This document shows, piece after piece, positions 18,261 through 27,985 of a stretch of 64,000 nt of DNA. Source of the DNA: Campylobacter sp. CCUG 57310 (GTDB taxonomy: Bacteria; Campylobacterota; Campylobacteria; Campylobacterales; Campylobacteraceae); the NCBI RefSeq assembly GCF_013201975.1, contig NZ_CP053845.1:744001-808000 (forward strand). Direction: 5' to 3'. Numbering within the stretch: position 1 is the first letter of the stretch; every line of letters begins with the position of its first letter. The notes below the pieces were generated by a model, which had not been told where the DNA came from, did no database searches, and worked only from the letters and a program-made list of their open reading frames with translations. Position numbers and translations under genes: made by a program.

Positions 18261-18779
18261 ATGAAAAAAACTATTTTTTGTCTGGCGACGGTTTGTTCTT
18301 TTGCGTTTTCTATGGGGTCGGGCAATCCTATGGAGCTTATTTCGCCTGATCCGATACTGGATGGCGAATATAAAAAATCGGTTGAAATTTTCCAAATTTC
18401 GTGCGAAAAAGGACATATGTACAACTGCTTTAACCTAGCAAATTTCTATGAACAAGGCAAAGGTGTCTTTAAAGACGAAAAAAAGGCTCTTGAAATTTAC
18501 AAAAAAAGCTGCGAGAACAAGCTGGGCTTTGGATGTGGCGCCGTAGGTAGAATTTATGAAAAGGGCAACAGTGCCGTTCAAAAAGATATGAAGCTTGCGA
18601 TAGAGGCTTATGAAAAGGGTTGCGCTCACGGCGATGATGTATCTTGCGTTAAAGCCGGATTTATATATAGTGAAGGCAAAGAGGTTACAAAGGATAATAA
18701 AAAAGCAATTGAGCTATTTGAAAAAGGCTGCAGATACGGTAATGAACAAGCCTGTAACTCTGCTAATGCTTTAAAATAA
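18261..18779 (+). CDS. Secreted Sel1-repeat (Hcp-like) protein 4
   Basis: 172 residues with a signal peptide (TIFCLATVCSFAFSMG) and about four Sel1 repeats with Cys pairs (SCEKGHMYNCFNLANFYEQG, GCAHGDDVSCVKAGFIYSEG, GCRYGNEQACNSANALK). It is more distant from copies 1-3: it lacks the SNFEKA opening, has its own promoter and is followed by a terminator. Composition and repeat type still make it part of the same expanded family. Confidence 0.88.
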   Translation: MKKTIFCLATVCSFAFSMGSGNPMELISPDPILDGEYKKSVEIFQISCEKGHMYNCFNLANFYEQGKGVFKDEKKALEIYKKSCENKLGFGCGAVGRIYEKGNSAVQKDMKLAIEAYEKGCAHGDDVSCVKAGFIYSEGKEVTKDNKKAIELFEKGCRYGNEQACNSANALK

Positions 18780-18790
18780 GTAATTTTATT

Positions 18791-18829
18791 TGACAAGAGG
18801 AATTTGCGCTTTGCAATAACCTCTTGTCA
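18791..18829 (+). terminator. Terminator after Sel1-repeat gene 4
   Basis: A 10-base-pair perfect stem (TGACAAGAGG / CCTCTTGTCA) around a 19-base loop that itself contains a TTGC/GCAA stem, followed by a T/A-rich tail. It begins 12 bases after the stop. Confidence 0.75.
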
Positions 18830-19226
18830 CAATTAATTTTAAAATTTGAGCTACTTAAGCTATTAAATTTTATAAAATGACCGCAAAGATTAAATTTAAA
18901 AGTAAATTTCGTAATTAAACCTCGCAAAACAATCAAAAATACTTAAAATTTATATTTTATCAAGCTTAGCTAGATAGCTTTGGTTTTTTTAGAATTTTAA
19001 ATCCTAATGCGCTAATCCTGTAGCAAGATTGATTTGTAGTTAAAGAAAATTTTTACAGCGATTTGTTTGTATCTGGGTCAAATCTCTATGCCTGCATAAT
19101 TAAGATATCTGCATTAAATTTATGCTTTGAGGAGTAAACTAAGTAGTATAGCTAAATTTGATCGCTCAAATTTAGCGGCTTATGTAATGCAGGTTTGGCA
19201 TGCAAGTAGCCAAACCCACCTTGAAT
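18830..19226. other. Gene-free stretch with two strong hairpins
   Basis: About 400 bases between convergent units without a supported reading frame. At its right end are two perfect inverted repeats: GCTAAATTTG/CAAATTTAGC (19151-19176, 10 base pairs, six-base loop) and GGTTTGGC/GCCAAACC (19192-19216, eight base pairs, nine-base loop). Neither is followed by a T-run on either strand, so they are not standard terminators, although they lie just beyond the stop of the minus-strand AsmA-like gene and may stabilise its 3' end. The rest is plain AT-rich sequence. Confidence 0.5.
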
Positions 19227-21851
19227 CTAAAATAGACCTTTTATCAGATCTTTTACGATATCTTTGCCTTGATCTTTTGTATCTTGACCGCTTGAGCTTT
19301 CGGCACCATCAGCTTCAGGGCTTCCTTCTTGGTTTTTACCGCCAAGCTTTTTGTCTAAAAATCTATCAAGCTCTTTTAAGGCTTTATTTTTGATGTATTC
19401 AGAGCCTATGTTATATTTTGGATTGTCGCTTGTGCCCGTGATATCAATGGCGATATCCGTTTTTTCATAATTCATTTTTACTGGTATGTTTATAGCTTTT
19501 GTAGCCGTGTTAAATTTGCCGTTTGCTACATTTATATTGCTTCTTGTAGCGTTCATTTCGGCATTAAAATTTATCATTTGCTTATCGATCGTTCCATAAA
19601 CTTTGCTGTTTTTATAAATTTCACTCGTTATGTCCCTGCCGGTAAATGTCATGAAATTTTCGGTAAATTTTGTCTTAGCAAGCCTTCCTTCATCTATAAT
19701 CACGTCAAATTTGCCACTCTGGGTTTTAAGATCGTAGTTTGCATTCATGTCGCCAACTCCGTCATAAATGTGATCAAGCCCCAACAGATCCGTTAAGCCC
19801 TTAGTTGTAAATTTGCTTAGGTTTGCAACTAGCTTATCATTGTTTAAATTAGCTTTCAAATCCCCGTTAAACAGCTTTGATGTAACGTTTGCGGTTAAAT
19901 TTTCGCCCTGTTTTTGCATGTCGCCTTTTAAATTTATATTTCCGTGCAGCACTCTGCCTGTTAAAAAGCTTATATTTTTAAGTTCAGGAATTTCAAGCTC
20001 AAAAACGCTTTTTAAGATATTTTGGTTGATATCAAAGCTTCCTTTTGTGTTTTTGACGGCTATTAAATTTGTATTATTGCTTGATATTAAATTTGCCAGC
20101 ACATCAAAATTTGCTACACTTTTTTGCAAAGCTATATCGCTATTTGCGTTAAATTTAAGCCCTACTGGAAGCTTTTTTTCAAGCACTTTGCTAGCTTCGG
20201 CTTCATATACTACTCCGTTTTTAACGTTTGCTTTTATAGTTCCGTTTAGGTTTTTAGCGTCAAGTCCGTTTAGGTTGATATCGGCATTTAAAGTCGCATT
20301 TGCAAGCGGTTTTGAGCCTATGAGGATAAAAACGTCTTTAAGTAAAAGAGAATTTAAGCTGGCAACCAACTTCTCATCTTTTAAATTCGCCTTTATATTT
20401 CCGCCAAGCGCATTTCCGTCCACATTTAGACCTTTTAGCTGATTGTTAAGCAAGCTTACATCGCCGTTTATATCGACTTTACCCGCTAGTTTTTGACCGA
20501 CTAGACTCTCAAGCTTGCCAAGATCATCGACATTTAGCGTAAATTTGCTATCAAGCGCTTTTTTATCTATATTGTAGCTGCCTTTTAGATTTTTTAAATT
20601 CATTAAATTTGAAAGCAGCGCCGCATCAAACTTCGCCTCTCCGTTTTTCACGTCCGCATCGGCGTTTAAAGTAAATGTTACGCCATTTGCTATATTTAAA
20701 TTTGTGAGTTTTTTAAACTCGCCTGCGTTAAGTTTGCCGTTTTGAGTCGTTAGTTTAACGGAGCCTGCGATATTTTTGGTATTTTTTATATCGTTTAGCA
20801 CCGCTTCTCCGTTTATAACTCCGCTTGCAAACGCAGGCAGAGCGGCTATTTTTATTAATTCGTCAAGCTTGAGCGAGTCGATTTTAGCTGTAAGCTTGTC
20901 GTTGTTTAAAACAGCCTTTACCGTGCCGCCAAACCCGTTTATGTCCGCATCTAAATTCTTAAGCTGATTTTGCGCAACGATCGTGTTGCCTTTTACATTT
21001 AGCGCGCCTGCGATCTTTTGCTTTATGATCGGCTCAAGTTTGGTTAAATCATCTACTACAAGCCTAAAATCACTGCTTAGAGTTTGAGAATTTATATCGT
21101 ATATCGATTTTTCAATTCCTGCAACGGCAATAGGTGTTACAAAAGCGCTTTTTGCATTTACTATCCAGTCTTTAACATCTGCTTTAATTGCTCCTTTGAG
21201 GTTAAAATTCGCAGGCAGAGTGAGGTTAAAATCTTTTGCGATTAGGGCGTTATCGGTTAGTATATTTACGATATCTATGTTTGCCGTACCGTCAGGCTTG
21301 CCGCTGTTATCTTTTATATCTGCGGTTATATCGATCTTGCCGTTAGCGTAAATCGGCTTACCCGCTAGTGCAAGAGCTTTATCCACCTCTAAATTTTTAG
21401 CGTCTAGATTAAGAGCAAGCGGCTTAAATTCCTTGATGTCTGCGTTAAATTTAACGTTTGATCCAAGCAGGTTGCCCACGCCGTTAGCATTAAAGTCTTT
21501 AAATACACCTTTTACGAGTCCGGCAAAGAGCATTTTTTCTTTAAGCTCGACTCCAAGCGAGCGTAAATTCGCAACTTCCACATCGTATTTTAGATCAATA
21601 CTTTGGCTAAATACAGAAAGCGTTCCGTTTGTGTTTAGCGTTATTTCATCATTTGCTTTAGCTACTATATCGATTGTGGTGGGGCGAATTTGAAATTTCT
21701 CAAATTTTACGTTATATCCGCTTTTTTCTTTAATAATATTTTCAACATAAGGCTTTACTATACCGTTTCCAAAGTCGGTGAATAAAACAGTATAGGCGCC
21801 GATAATCAAAACGACTATTAGCCCGAGCAAAACTACTAAAAATTTTTTCAT
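19227..21851 (-). CDS. AsmA/TamB-like inner-membrane-anchored protein
   Basis: 874 residues. One N-terminal membrane helix (FLVVLLGLIVVLIIGAYTVLF) is followed by a long periplasmic region built of repeating beta-rich units of the pattern N-G-x-I-x-A-x-L/V-x-N-x-K-L-x-A (for example KGNTIVAQNQLKNLDADING). This is the look of AsmA-family proteins, which form groove-like bridges thought to move phospholipids to the outer membrane. It ends in a charged tail rich in Gly, Ser, Asp and Lys. It is transcribed alone, divergent from groES. Family by fold pattern; exact subfamily not resolved. Confidence 0.75.
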   Translation of the reverse strand: MKKFLVVLLGLIVVLIIGAYTVLFTDFGNGIVKPYVENIIKEKSGYNVKFEKFQIRPTTIDIVAKANDEITLNTNGTLSVFSQSIDLKYDVEVANLRSLGVELKEKMLFAGLVKGVFKDFNANGVGNLLGSNVKFNADIKEFKPLALNLDAKNLEVDKALALAGKPIYANGKIDITADIKDNSGKPDGTANIDIVNILTDNALIAKDFNLTLPANFNLKGAIKADVKDWIVNAKSAFVTPIAVAGIEKSIYDINSQTLSSDFRLVVDDLTKLEPIIKQKIAGALNVKGNTIVAQNQLKNLDADINGFGGTVKAVLNNDKLTAKIDSLKLDELIKIAALPAFASGVINGEAVLNDIKNTKNIAGSVKLTTQNGKLNAGEFKKLTNLNIANGVTFTLNADADVKNGEAKFDAALLSNLMNLKNLKGSYNIDKKALDSKFTLNVDDLGKLESLVGQKLAGKVDINGDVSLLNNQLKGLNVDGNALGGNIKANLKDEKLVASLNSLLLKDVFILIGSKPLANATLNADINLNGLDAKNLNGTIKANVKNGVVYEAEASKVLEKKLPVGLKFNANSDIALQKSVANFDVLANLISSNNTNLIAVKNTKGSFDINQNILKSVFELEIPELKNISFLTGRVLHGNINLKGDMQKQGENLTANVTSKLFNGDLKANLNNDKLVANLSKFTTKGLTDLLGLDHIYDGVGDMNANYDLKTQSGKFDVIIDEGRLAKTKFTENFMTFTGRDITSEIYKNSKVYGTIDKQMINFNAEMNATRSNINVANGKFNTATKAINIPVKMNYEKTDIAIDITGTSDNPKYNIGSEYIKNKALKELDRFLDKKLGGKNQEGSPEADGAESSSGQDTKDQGKDIVKDLIKGLF

Positions 21852-21934
21852 GACTATCCTTTAAATTTAATTTATAAATTCATATAAGTTGAGTTTAACT
21901 AACTAAGAGTTTATTACAAATTTAGCTGAAATCA

Positions 21935-21963
21935 TTGACAAATTTAAAAAACTATCATATAAT
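21935..21963 (+). promoter_or_regulatory. Consensus sigma70 promoter of groES-groEL
   Basis: TTGACA (21935-21940) and TATAAT (21958-21963) are both perfect and separated by exactly 17 bases. Transcription would start near 21970, inside the CIRCE operator, so a bound repressor would block it. Confidence 0.92.
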
Positions 21964-21964
21964 T

Positions 21965-21991
21965 TCATCACTCAAAAAACAAGAGTGCTAA
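21965..21991 (+). promoter_or_regulatory. CIRCE operator (HrcA-binding inverted repeat)
   Basis: The right arm GAGTGCTAA matches the CIRCE consensus in all nine positions, the spacer is exactly nine bases, and the left arm TCATCACTC matches TTAGCACTC in seven of nine. HrcA repressor bound here would shut off groESL until heat shock. hrcA is not in this window. Confidence 0.88.
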
Positions 21992-22019
21992 AAATTAATA
22001 TTATACCAAAGGATGAATT

Positions 22020-22280
22020 ATGAATTTTCAACCATTAGGCAAGCGTATCTTAGTTGAACGCCTTGAAGACGTTAAGACAACAGCAACAGGTATTATTATA
22101 CCCGATAATGCAAAAGAAAAACCTTTAAGCGGTAAAGTTTTAGCGGTATCAAGCGAAATAGAAAACGTAAAAACAGGCGATGACGTGGTGTTTGGCAAAT
22201 ATGCCGGAACGGAGATAACGCTTGAAGGTAAAACTTATCTTGTGTTAAATTTAGATGACGTTTTGGGCGTTATTAAATAA
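22020..22280 (+). CDS. groES: Co-chaperonin GroES
   Basis: 86 residues, the lid of the GroEL folding chamber. [15 protein letters not shown] at the start, the mobile-loop region [17 protein letters not shown] and the end [14 protein letters not shown] are typical. AAAGGA lies eight bases before the ATG. First gene of the heat-shock operon, 37 bases before groEL. Confidence 0.97.
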   Translation: MNFQPLGKRILVERLEDVKTTATGIIIPDNAKEKPLSGKVLAVSSEIENVKTGDDVVFGKYAGTEITLEGKTYLVLNLDDVLGVIK

Positions 22281-22293
22281 AATTTGATTTTAA

Positions 22294-23955
<1,662 letters not shown>

Positions 23956-23983
23956 TTTACTCTGCCTAATTTTATAATTTTCC

Positions 23984-24007
23984 TTCCCTTGCTTTTTTGC
24001 AAGGGAA
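23984..24007 (+). terminator. Terminator of groESL
   Basis: A nine-base-pair perfect stem (TTCCCTTGC / GCAAGGGAA) with a six-T loop, followed by a T-rich tail, about 30 bases after the groEL stop. Confidence 0.88.
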
Positions 24008-24097
24008 TTCTTCTTTTGTTTATACGATATTTCATGATTTAAATTCTAAAAATACATTATTGAGTTTTGTTTACAATTTATATATAATTTGTTTTCT

Positions 24098-24143
24098 ATT
24101 GTACCTGAGTACAATATACTATTTTTTAAAAATTTAGTAAGAT
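24098..24143 (+). promoter_or_regulatory. Promoter region of the LapA-type adhesin with inverted-repeat operator
   Basis: ATTGTAC-CTGA-GTACAAT (24098-24115) is a perfect seven-base-pair inverted repeat. TAAGAT (24138-24143) lies 24 bases after its GTACA arm and fits a -10 box. The same TGTAC-N4-GTACA, followed by ATAT and a -10 box at the same distance, precedes the related gene at 27986. The repeat would be centred near -43 of a start at about 24150, a usual place for an activator. A second possible promoter lies upstream (TTGAGT 24060-24065, TATAAT 24083-24088, 17-base spacer); for that one the repeat would sit at the start site and could act as a repressor site. Confidence 0.65.
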
Positions 24144-24178
24144 TCTTTTAAAATTTTAAATAATATAGAGGTGTAAAA

Positions 24179-27100
24179 ATGCCAAATATAGTAGGTATAG
24201 TAAAAGAAATTTCAGGTTCTGTAGTTGTAAAAGACGAACTAGGAGTAGCAAGGACACTAAATTTAGGTGATGAAATATTGCTAGGAGAGAGCGTTGAAAC
24301 GCTTGATGTCAAGTCCAAAGTCGTAATTTCTATGAAAGATGGCGAAGAGGTTGTTCTGGTAGGAGAAGATTTGCTTGTGCTTGATCAAAATTTCTTATCT
24401 TCACAAGGAATTTCAAATGTGTTTGCCAGTGCTGAGGACATTAGCGATCTTCAAAAAGCTATCATTGAAGGTAAAGATCTAAATACTCTTGAAGCTACGG
24501 CTGCGGGCGGCGGATCGATAGCCGGCGGCGAAGGAACAAGCTTAAGTTCTGAGAATTTTACGCACTCAGGAAGTATTAGTAATGTTTTTGAGGGATATGG
24601 AGATCTAGGCAGCCAAACCGGAGATTTTAGAACTTTTCAAGGAGGCGCAGCAAACGGCTCTCCTCAACAAGACAATACATTTTCTAATCAAGCAAATCCT
24701 AATCAGCCTGTTCCGCCAACGCCACTGCCTATTGAACCTCCTATGATTAAATTTATAGAGGATACAAATTTAGATAATGTTTTAAACAAAACAGAAAACG
24801 ATAAAGACGGAAAACCTGCTGAAACTAGAGCCCATATAACTATACCGGACAGTGCCAAGGAAGGCGATATTTTAAATATTACTATTATAGATCCAAACGG
24901 AAATCGTATTCCGCAACCCCCGATAGTTTTAACTCCTGCTATCATAGCTGATGGTATAAAGCTAGATATTCCTGTGGAAAACGGCAAAAATTCATCTGTT
25001 GAAGCATCTATAAGAGGTTCTTTATATGGTAATGAATCAGGCACCGCAAAAGCTGATATATTAGTGGACACTACTCCTCCGGTAGCAGTTCCTCAAGTTG
25101 AATTTACTAAAGATAGCAACAATGATACTATACTAAATAGTAAAGAAAGTACAGGTGGTACCACAGAAGTTAAATTCACAGTTCCTTCTAATGCTCAAAT
25201 AGGAGATAAATTAGTTATAACCATTGCAGAGCCAGGCAAAGAGAAGCGCACAGAAGAGATTGAGATAACTAAAGAGATAAAAGCCAATGGCATTACAAGA
25301 ACTGTAGATGTAAGCGAAGGAGAGCTAACACAAGCTTCGGCTGTGATTGTAGATAAGGCCGGAAATATATCTGCTCCGGGAGCGGATGAAGTGACATTAG
25401 ACACTACTCCTCCGGTAGCAGTTCCTCAAGTTGAATTTACTAAAGATAGCAACAATGATACTATACTAAATAGTAAAGAAAGTACAGGTGGTACCACAGA
25501 AGTTAAATTCACAGTTCCTTCTAATGCTCAAATAGGAGATAAATTAGTTATAACCATTGCAGAGCCAGGCAAAGAGAAGCGCACAGAAGAGATTGAGATA
25601 ACTAAAGAGATAAAAGCCAATGGCATTACAAGAACTGTAGATGTAAGCGAAGGAGAGCTAACACAAGCTTCGGCTGTGATTGTAGATAAGGCCGGAAATA
25701 TATCTGCTCCGGGAGCGGATGAAGTGACATTAGACACTACTCCTCCGGTAGCAGTTCCTGTGGTAACTTTTACAGCCGATATAGACAATAATACTTTCCT
25801 AGATAGAAGCGAAAATCCTGGCAGTACCACAGAAGTTAAATTCACAGTTCCTTCTAATGCTCAAATAGGAGATAAATTAGTTATAACCATTGCAGAGCCA
25901 GGCAAAGAGAAGCGCACAGAAGAGATTGAGATAACTAAAGAGATAAAAGCCAATGGCATTACAAGAACTGCAGAAGTAGGGGAAGACGAGCTAACACAAG
26001 CTTCAGCTGTGATTGTAGATAAGGCCGGAAATATATCTGCTCCGGGAGCGGATCAGGTGACATTAAACCACCTAGCTCCATCTAAGCCTACAGTAACATT
26101 TACATCCGATAAAGACGACAACGGATTGTTAAGCAAAACCGAAAATCCTGGCAAAACTACAGAAGTTAAATTCACAGTTCCTGCCGATGCTAAACTAGGG
26201 GACGAATTAGTTATAGCAATTAAAGAACCTGGTAAAGATGTATATAAAGAAAAGATTGAAATAACTGAAGACGTAAAGAATAACGGCATTACAAAAACCG
26301 TAGATGTAAGCGAAGGTAAGACAATAGAGGCTTCGGCTGTGATTGTGGATAAATCAGGCAAAGTATCTGAATTGGGCAAAGATGAAATAAAACCTTATCA
26401 AGATATAAAAGTAGAGATAGAGGTAGGACCTTCTAAGCAAGTAGTTATCGAAGATGCATCTAAATTTGCCAACCAAATGGGACTAGAGTCTAAATTTTAT
26501 TTTGTTAAAAGCGGTGAAGCAAATATAATACATGATGGAATGAATTGGGGAAGTGAAGTTAACAGCGTGCAAGAGGCAAAAAGTTACATCCAACAAAGAG
26601 GCCATGATGCAGAATACAAGACAAATAAAATTGACTTTAACCCAGGCTCGGATCTGATTTCAAATAGCGATAGTATAGAAAACAGTCATCTGAAGAAATT
26701 CTTGGGCAATAATGCCAGTGATTTAAAAATCACGGATAATGGCGAATATGTTAATCAGCCCGATGTAACTGGCACAAGAGCCATAAATAAAATCTCTGGA
26801 AAGGTTTATCTTGAGGCCGGTAAACAATATACCTTTAAAGCAAATTCAGACGATGGCTTGGAAGTTATAATTAACGGTAAAAAATTGTTTGCCAATTATC
26901 CTAACCTGGAAAAAACTCATCCTGTAGAGACGGCTATTGATAATACTTTTCCTCCTGTTGAAAAAAGTGGATTTTATGACATAAGTTTAGTTCACTATGA
27001 TATAGGATGGGGCTTTGCCGTTTTACAGTTATTTACCGTAGAAAACGGTAAGGATGTAGCTGTTGGAGACTATGCAAATGGTGGTCTTGGTCTGTTTAAT

Positions 27101-27844
27101 GATACAACGGGCATAAGATTTGATAACGGCAAATTTGTAAAAGATACTGGCATGTATGAAACTATCATCACCGGTGAGCTTTATAAGGACAATCCTGGTA
27201 CGCCTGTTGATGAATCAAATCCTGAACTAACTTTCTTTAAACAAAGTTCTGATGGAAGCAGAGTGGAGATAGGCAAGGTAACTGCAGGCGATAACGGAGA
27301 ATATTCGTTTAAGTATGAGAGCAGTCAAAAGCCTGAGCAGGGAGATAAATTTATAGTCGAGTATCGCGATAGCAAAGGAAATCTATTAGCTGAAGATATT
27401 ACAGCGCAAATGCATACCGGTAAGATGATGCAAGCTGAAGCTGATGTCGTCAAAACGGATGATATGGACGCTGATAGTAATCATAATAATTCGGATGATG
27501 TTAAATCTCAAGCAGACAATACAAAACAATTATTTAGCACAGATAGTAGTGAAACTATAGATATCAGTAAAGTAGCTAGTCTAAATTCAAATCCAAGCTC
27601 TTTTGAGTCATCAAATTTGGAAGCAAACCATAGCCAAAATCCTCTTAATAGCCTAAAACAGAGCGATGTGCTTGATGAAAAAGATCAAAACATGCTAGCC
27701 GGTACGTTAAAATCAGATAAAGCCGATGATGCTACTAAAGCTAACGAATCGGTAGGAAATAATCAAGATACCGCATCAAATGATGCGCAGGCGGGTACTT
27801 ATATAGTTCCTATGCCAGAACAGCCTACAGACATCATATCTTAA
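24179..27844 (+). CDS. LapA-type surface adhesin with retention module, Ig-like repeats and PA14-like domain
   Basis: 1221 residues without a signal peptide. Residues 1-95 resemble the retention module of LapA-type adhesins, which plugs the type I secretion pore and holds the adhesin on the cell. It is followed by TAAG at 107-110, the site cut by the LapG protease in LapA (there also at Ala108-Ala109). Next come a divergent Ig-like unit (about 180-296) and four units of 111 residues (about 297-738), two of them identical, then a region at about 765-960 with DDGLEVIINGK typical of PA14 sugar-binding domains. The C-terminal tail (SFESSNLE...LKQSDVLDEKDQ) weakly resembles the end of the RTX protein at 28806, but no GGxGxD repeats are present. 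No transporter, LapD or LapG gene is in the window. Likely role: adhesion and biofilm; ligand unknown. Confidence 0.85.
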   Translation: MPNIVGIVKEISGSVVVKDELGVARTLNLGDEILLGESVETLDVKSKVVISMKDGEEVVLVGEDLLVLDQNFLSSQGISNVFASAEDISDLQKAIIEGKDLNTLEATAAGGGSIAGGEGTSLSSENFTHSGSISNVFEGYGDLGSQTGDFRTFQGGAANGSPQQDNTFSNQANPNQPVPPTPLPIEPPMIKFIEDTNLDNVLNKTENDKDGKPAETRAHITIPDSAKEGDILNITIIDPNGNRIPQPPIVLTPAIIADGIKLDIPVENGKNSSVEASIRGSLYGNESGTAKADILVDTTPPVAVPQVEFTKDSNNDTILNSKESTGGTTEVKFTVPSNAQIGDKLVITIAEPGKEKRTEEIEITKEIKANGITRTVDVSEGELTQASAVIVDKAGNISAPGADEVTLDTTPPVAVPQVEFTKDSNNDTILNSKESTGGTTEVKFTVPSNAQIGDKLVITIAEPGKEKRTEEIEITKEIKANGITRTVDVSEGELTQASAVIVDKAGNISAPGADEVTLDTTPPVAVPVVTFTADIDNNTFLDRSENPGSTTEVKFTVPSNAQIGDKLVITIAEPGKEKRTEEIEITKEIKANGITRTAEVGEDELTQASAVIVDKAGNISAPGADQVTLNHLAPSKPTVTFTSDKDDNGLLSKTENPGKTTEVKFTVPADAKLGDELVIAIKEPGKDVYKEKIEITEDVKNNGITKTVDVSEGKTIEASAVIVDKSGKVSELGKDEIKPYQDIKVEIEVGPSKQVVIEDASKFANQMGLESKFYFVKSGEANIIHDGMNWGSEVNSVQEAKSYIQQRGHDAEYKTNKIDFNPGSDLISNSDSIENSHLKKFLGNNASDLKITDNGEYVNQPDVTGTRAINKISGKVYLEAGKQYTFKANSDDGLEVIINGKKLFANYPNLEKTHPVETAIDNTFPPVEKSGFYDISLVHYDIGWGFAVLQLFTVENGKDVAVGDYANGGLGLFNDTTGIRFDNGKFVKDTGMYETIITGELYKDNPGTPVDESNPELTFFKQSSDGSRVEIGKVTAGDNGEYSFKYESSQKPEQGDKFIVEYRDSKGNLLAEDITAQMHTGKMMQAEADVVKTDDMDADSNHNNSDDVKSQADNTKQLFSTDSSETIDISKVASLNSNPSSFESSNLEANHSQNPLNSLKQSDVLDEKDQNMLAGTLKSDKADDATKANESVGNNQDTASNDAQAGTYIVPMPEQPTDIIS
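25067..26392 (+). repeat. Four tandem 333-base repeats inside the adhesin gene
   Basis: Units begin at 25067, 25400, 25733 and 26066, each 333 bases (111 codons), starting at GACACTACTCCTCCG or its equivalent. Units 1 and 2 appear identical by eye. Unit 3 differs in its first quarter and returns to near identity from about 25825. Unit 4 is diverged. This pattern indicates recent duplication or gene conversion, and copy number may vary between strains. Confidence 0.9.
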
Positions 27845-27858
27845 TTTTGATATTTAAT

Positions 27859-27892
27859 CCAAAGGTAAAGTCTCGCTTTGCCTTTGGGTTTT
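27859..27892 (+). terminator. Terminator of the adhesin gene
   Basis: A 12-base-pair stem with one G-T wobble (CCAAAGGTAAAG / CTTTGCCTTTGG), five-base loop, followed by GTTTTT. It begins 15 bases after the stop. Confidence 0.9.
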
Positions 27893-27901
27893 TAAATTTT
27901 A

Positions 27902-27945
27902 TGTACCAAAGTACAATATGTTAAATCTTTTTTACCTGATATAAT
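27902..27945 (+). promoter_or_regulatory. Promoter region of the decayed adhesin gene with the same operator
   Basis: TGTAC-CAAA-GTACA (27902-27915) is followed by ATAT and, 24 bases after the repeat, by a perfect TATAAT (27940-27945). The spacing is identical to that before the LapA-type gene. The shared layout in otherwise diverged sequence argues for one regulator acting on both promoters, or for descent by duplication of the whole unit. Confidence 0.65.
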
Positions 27946-27985
27946 CATATTAAATATTTTATAAACCAAATTTAAAGATAAAGTA

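Noticed and set aside
18962-18991. AAGCT...AGCTT followed by GGTTTTTTT as a terminator
   Set aside because: Only a five-base stem and no gene ends before it; the stronger hairpin at 18791 already serves the upstream gene.
19813-20442. 209-codon plus-strand frame opposite the AsmA-like gene
   Set aside because: Hydrophobic Phe/Ser-rich text typical of a shadow of Lys/Asn-rich codons; the minus-strand gene is clearly the real one.
24703-26379. Series of minus-strand frames in the adhesin repeats
   Set aside because: They repeat with the same 333-base period as the coding strand and have no ribosome sites.
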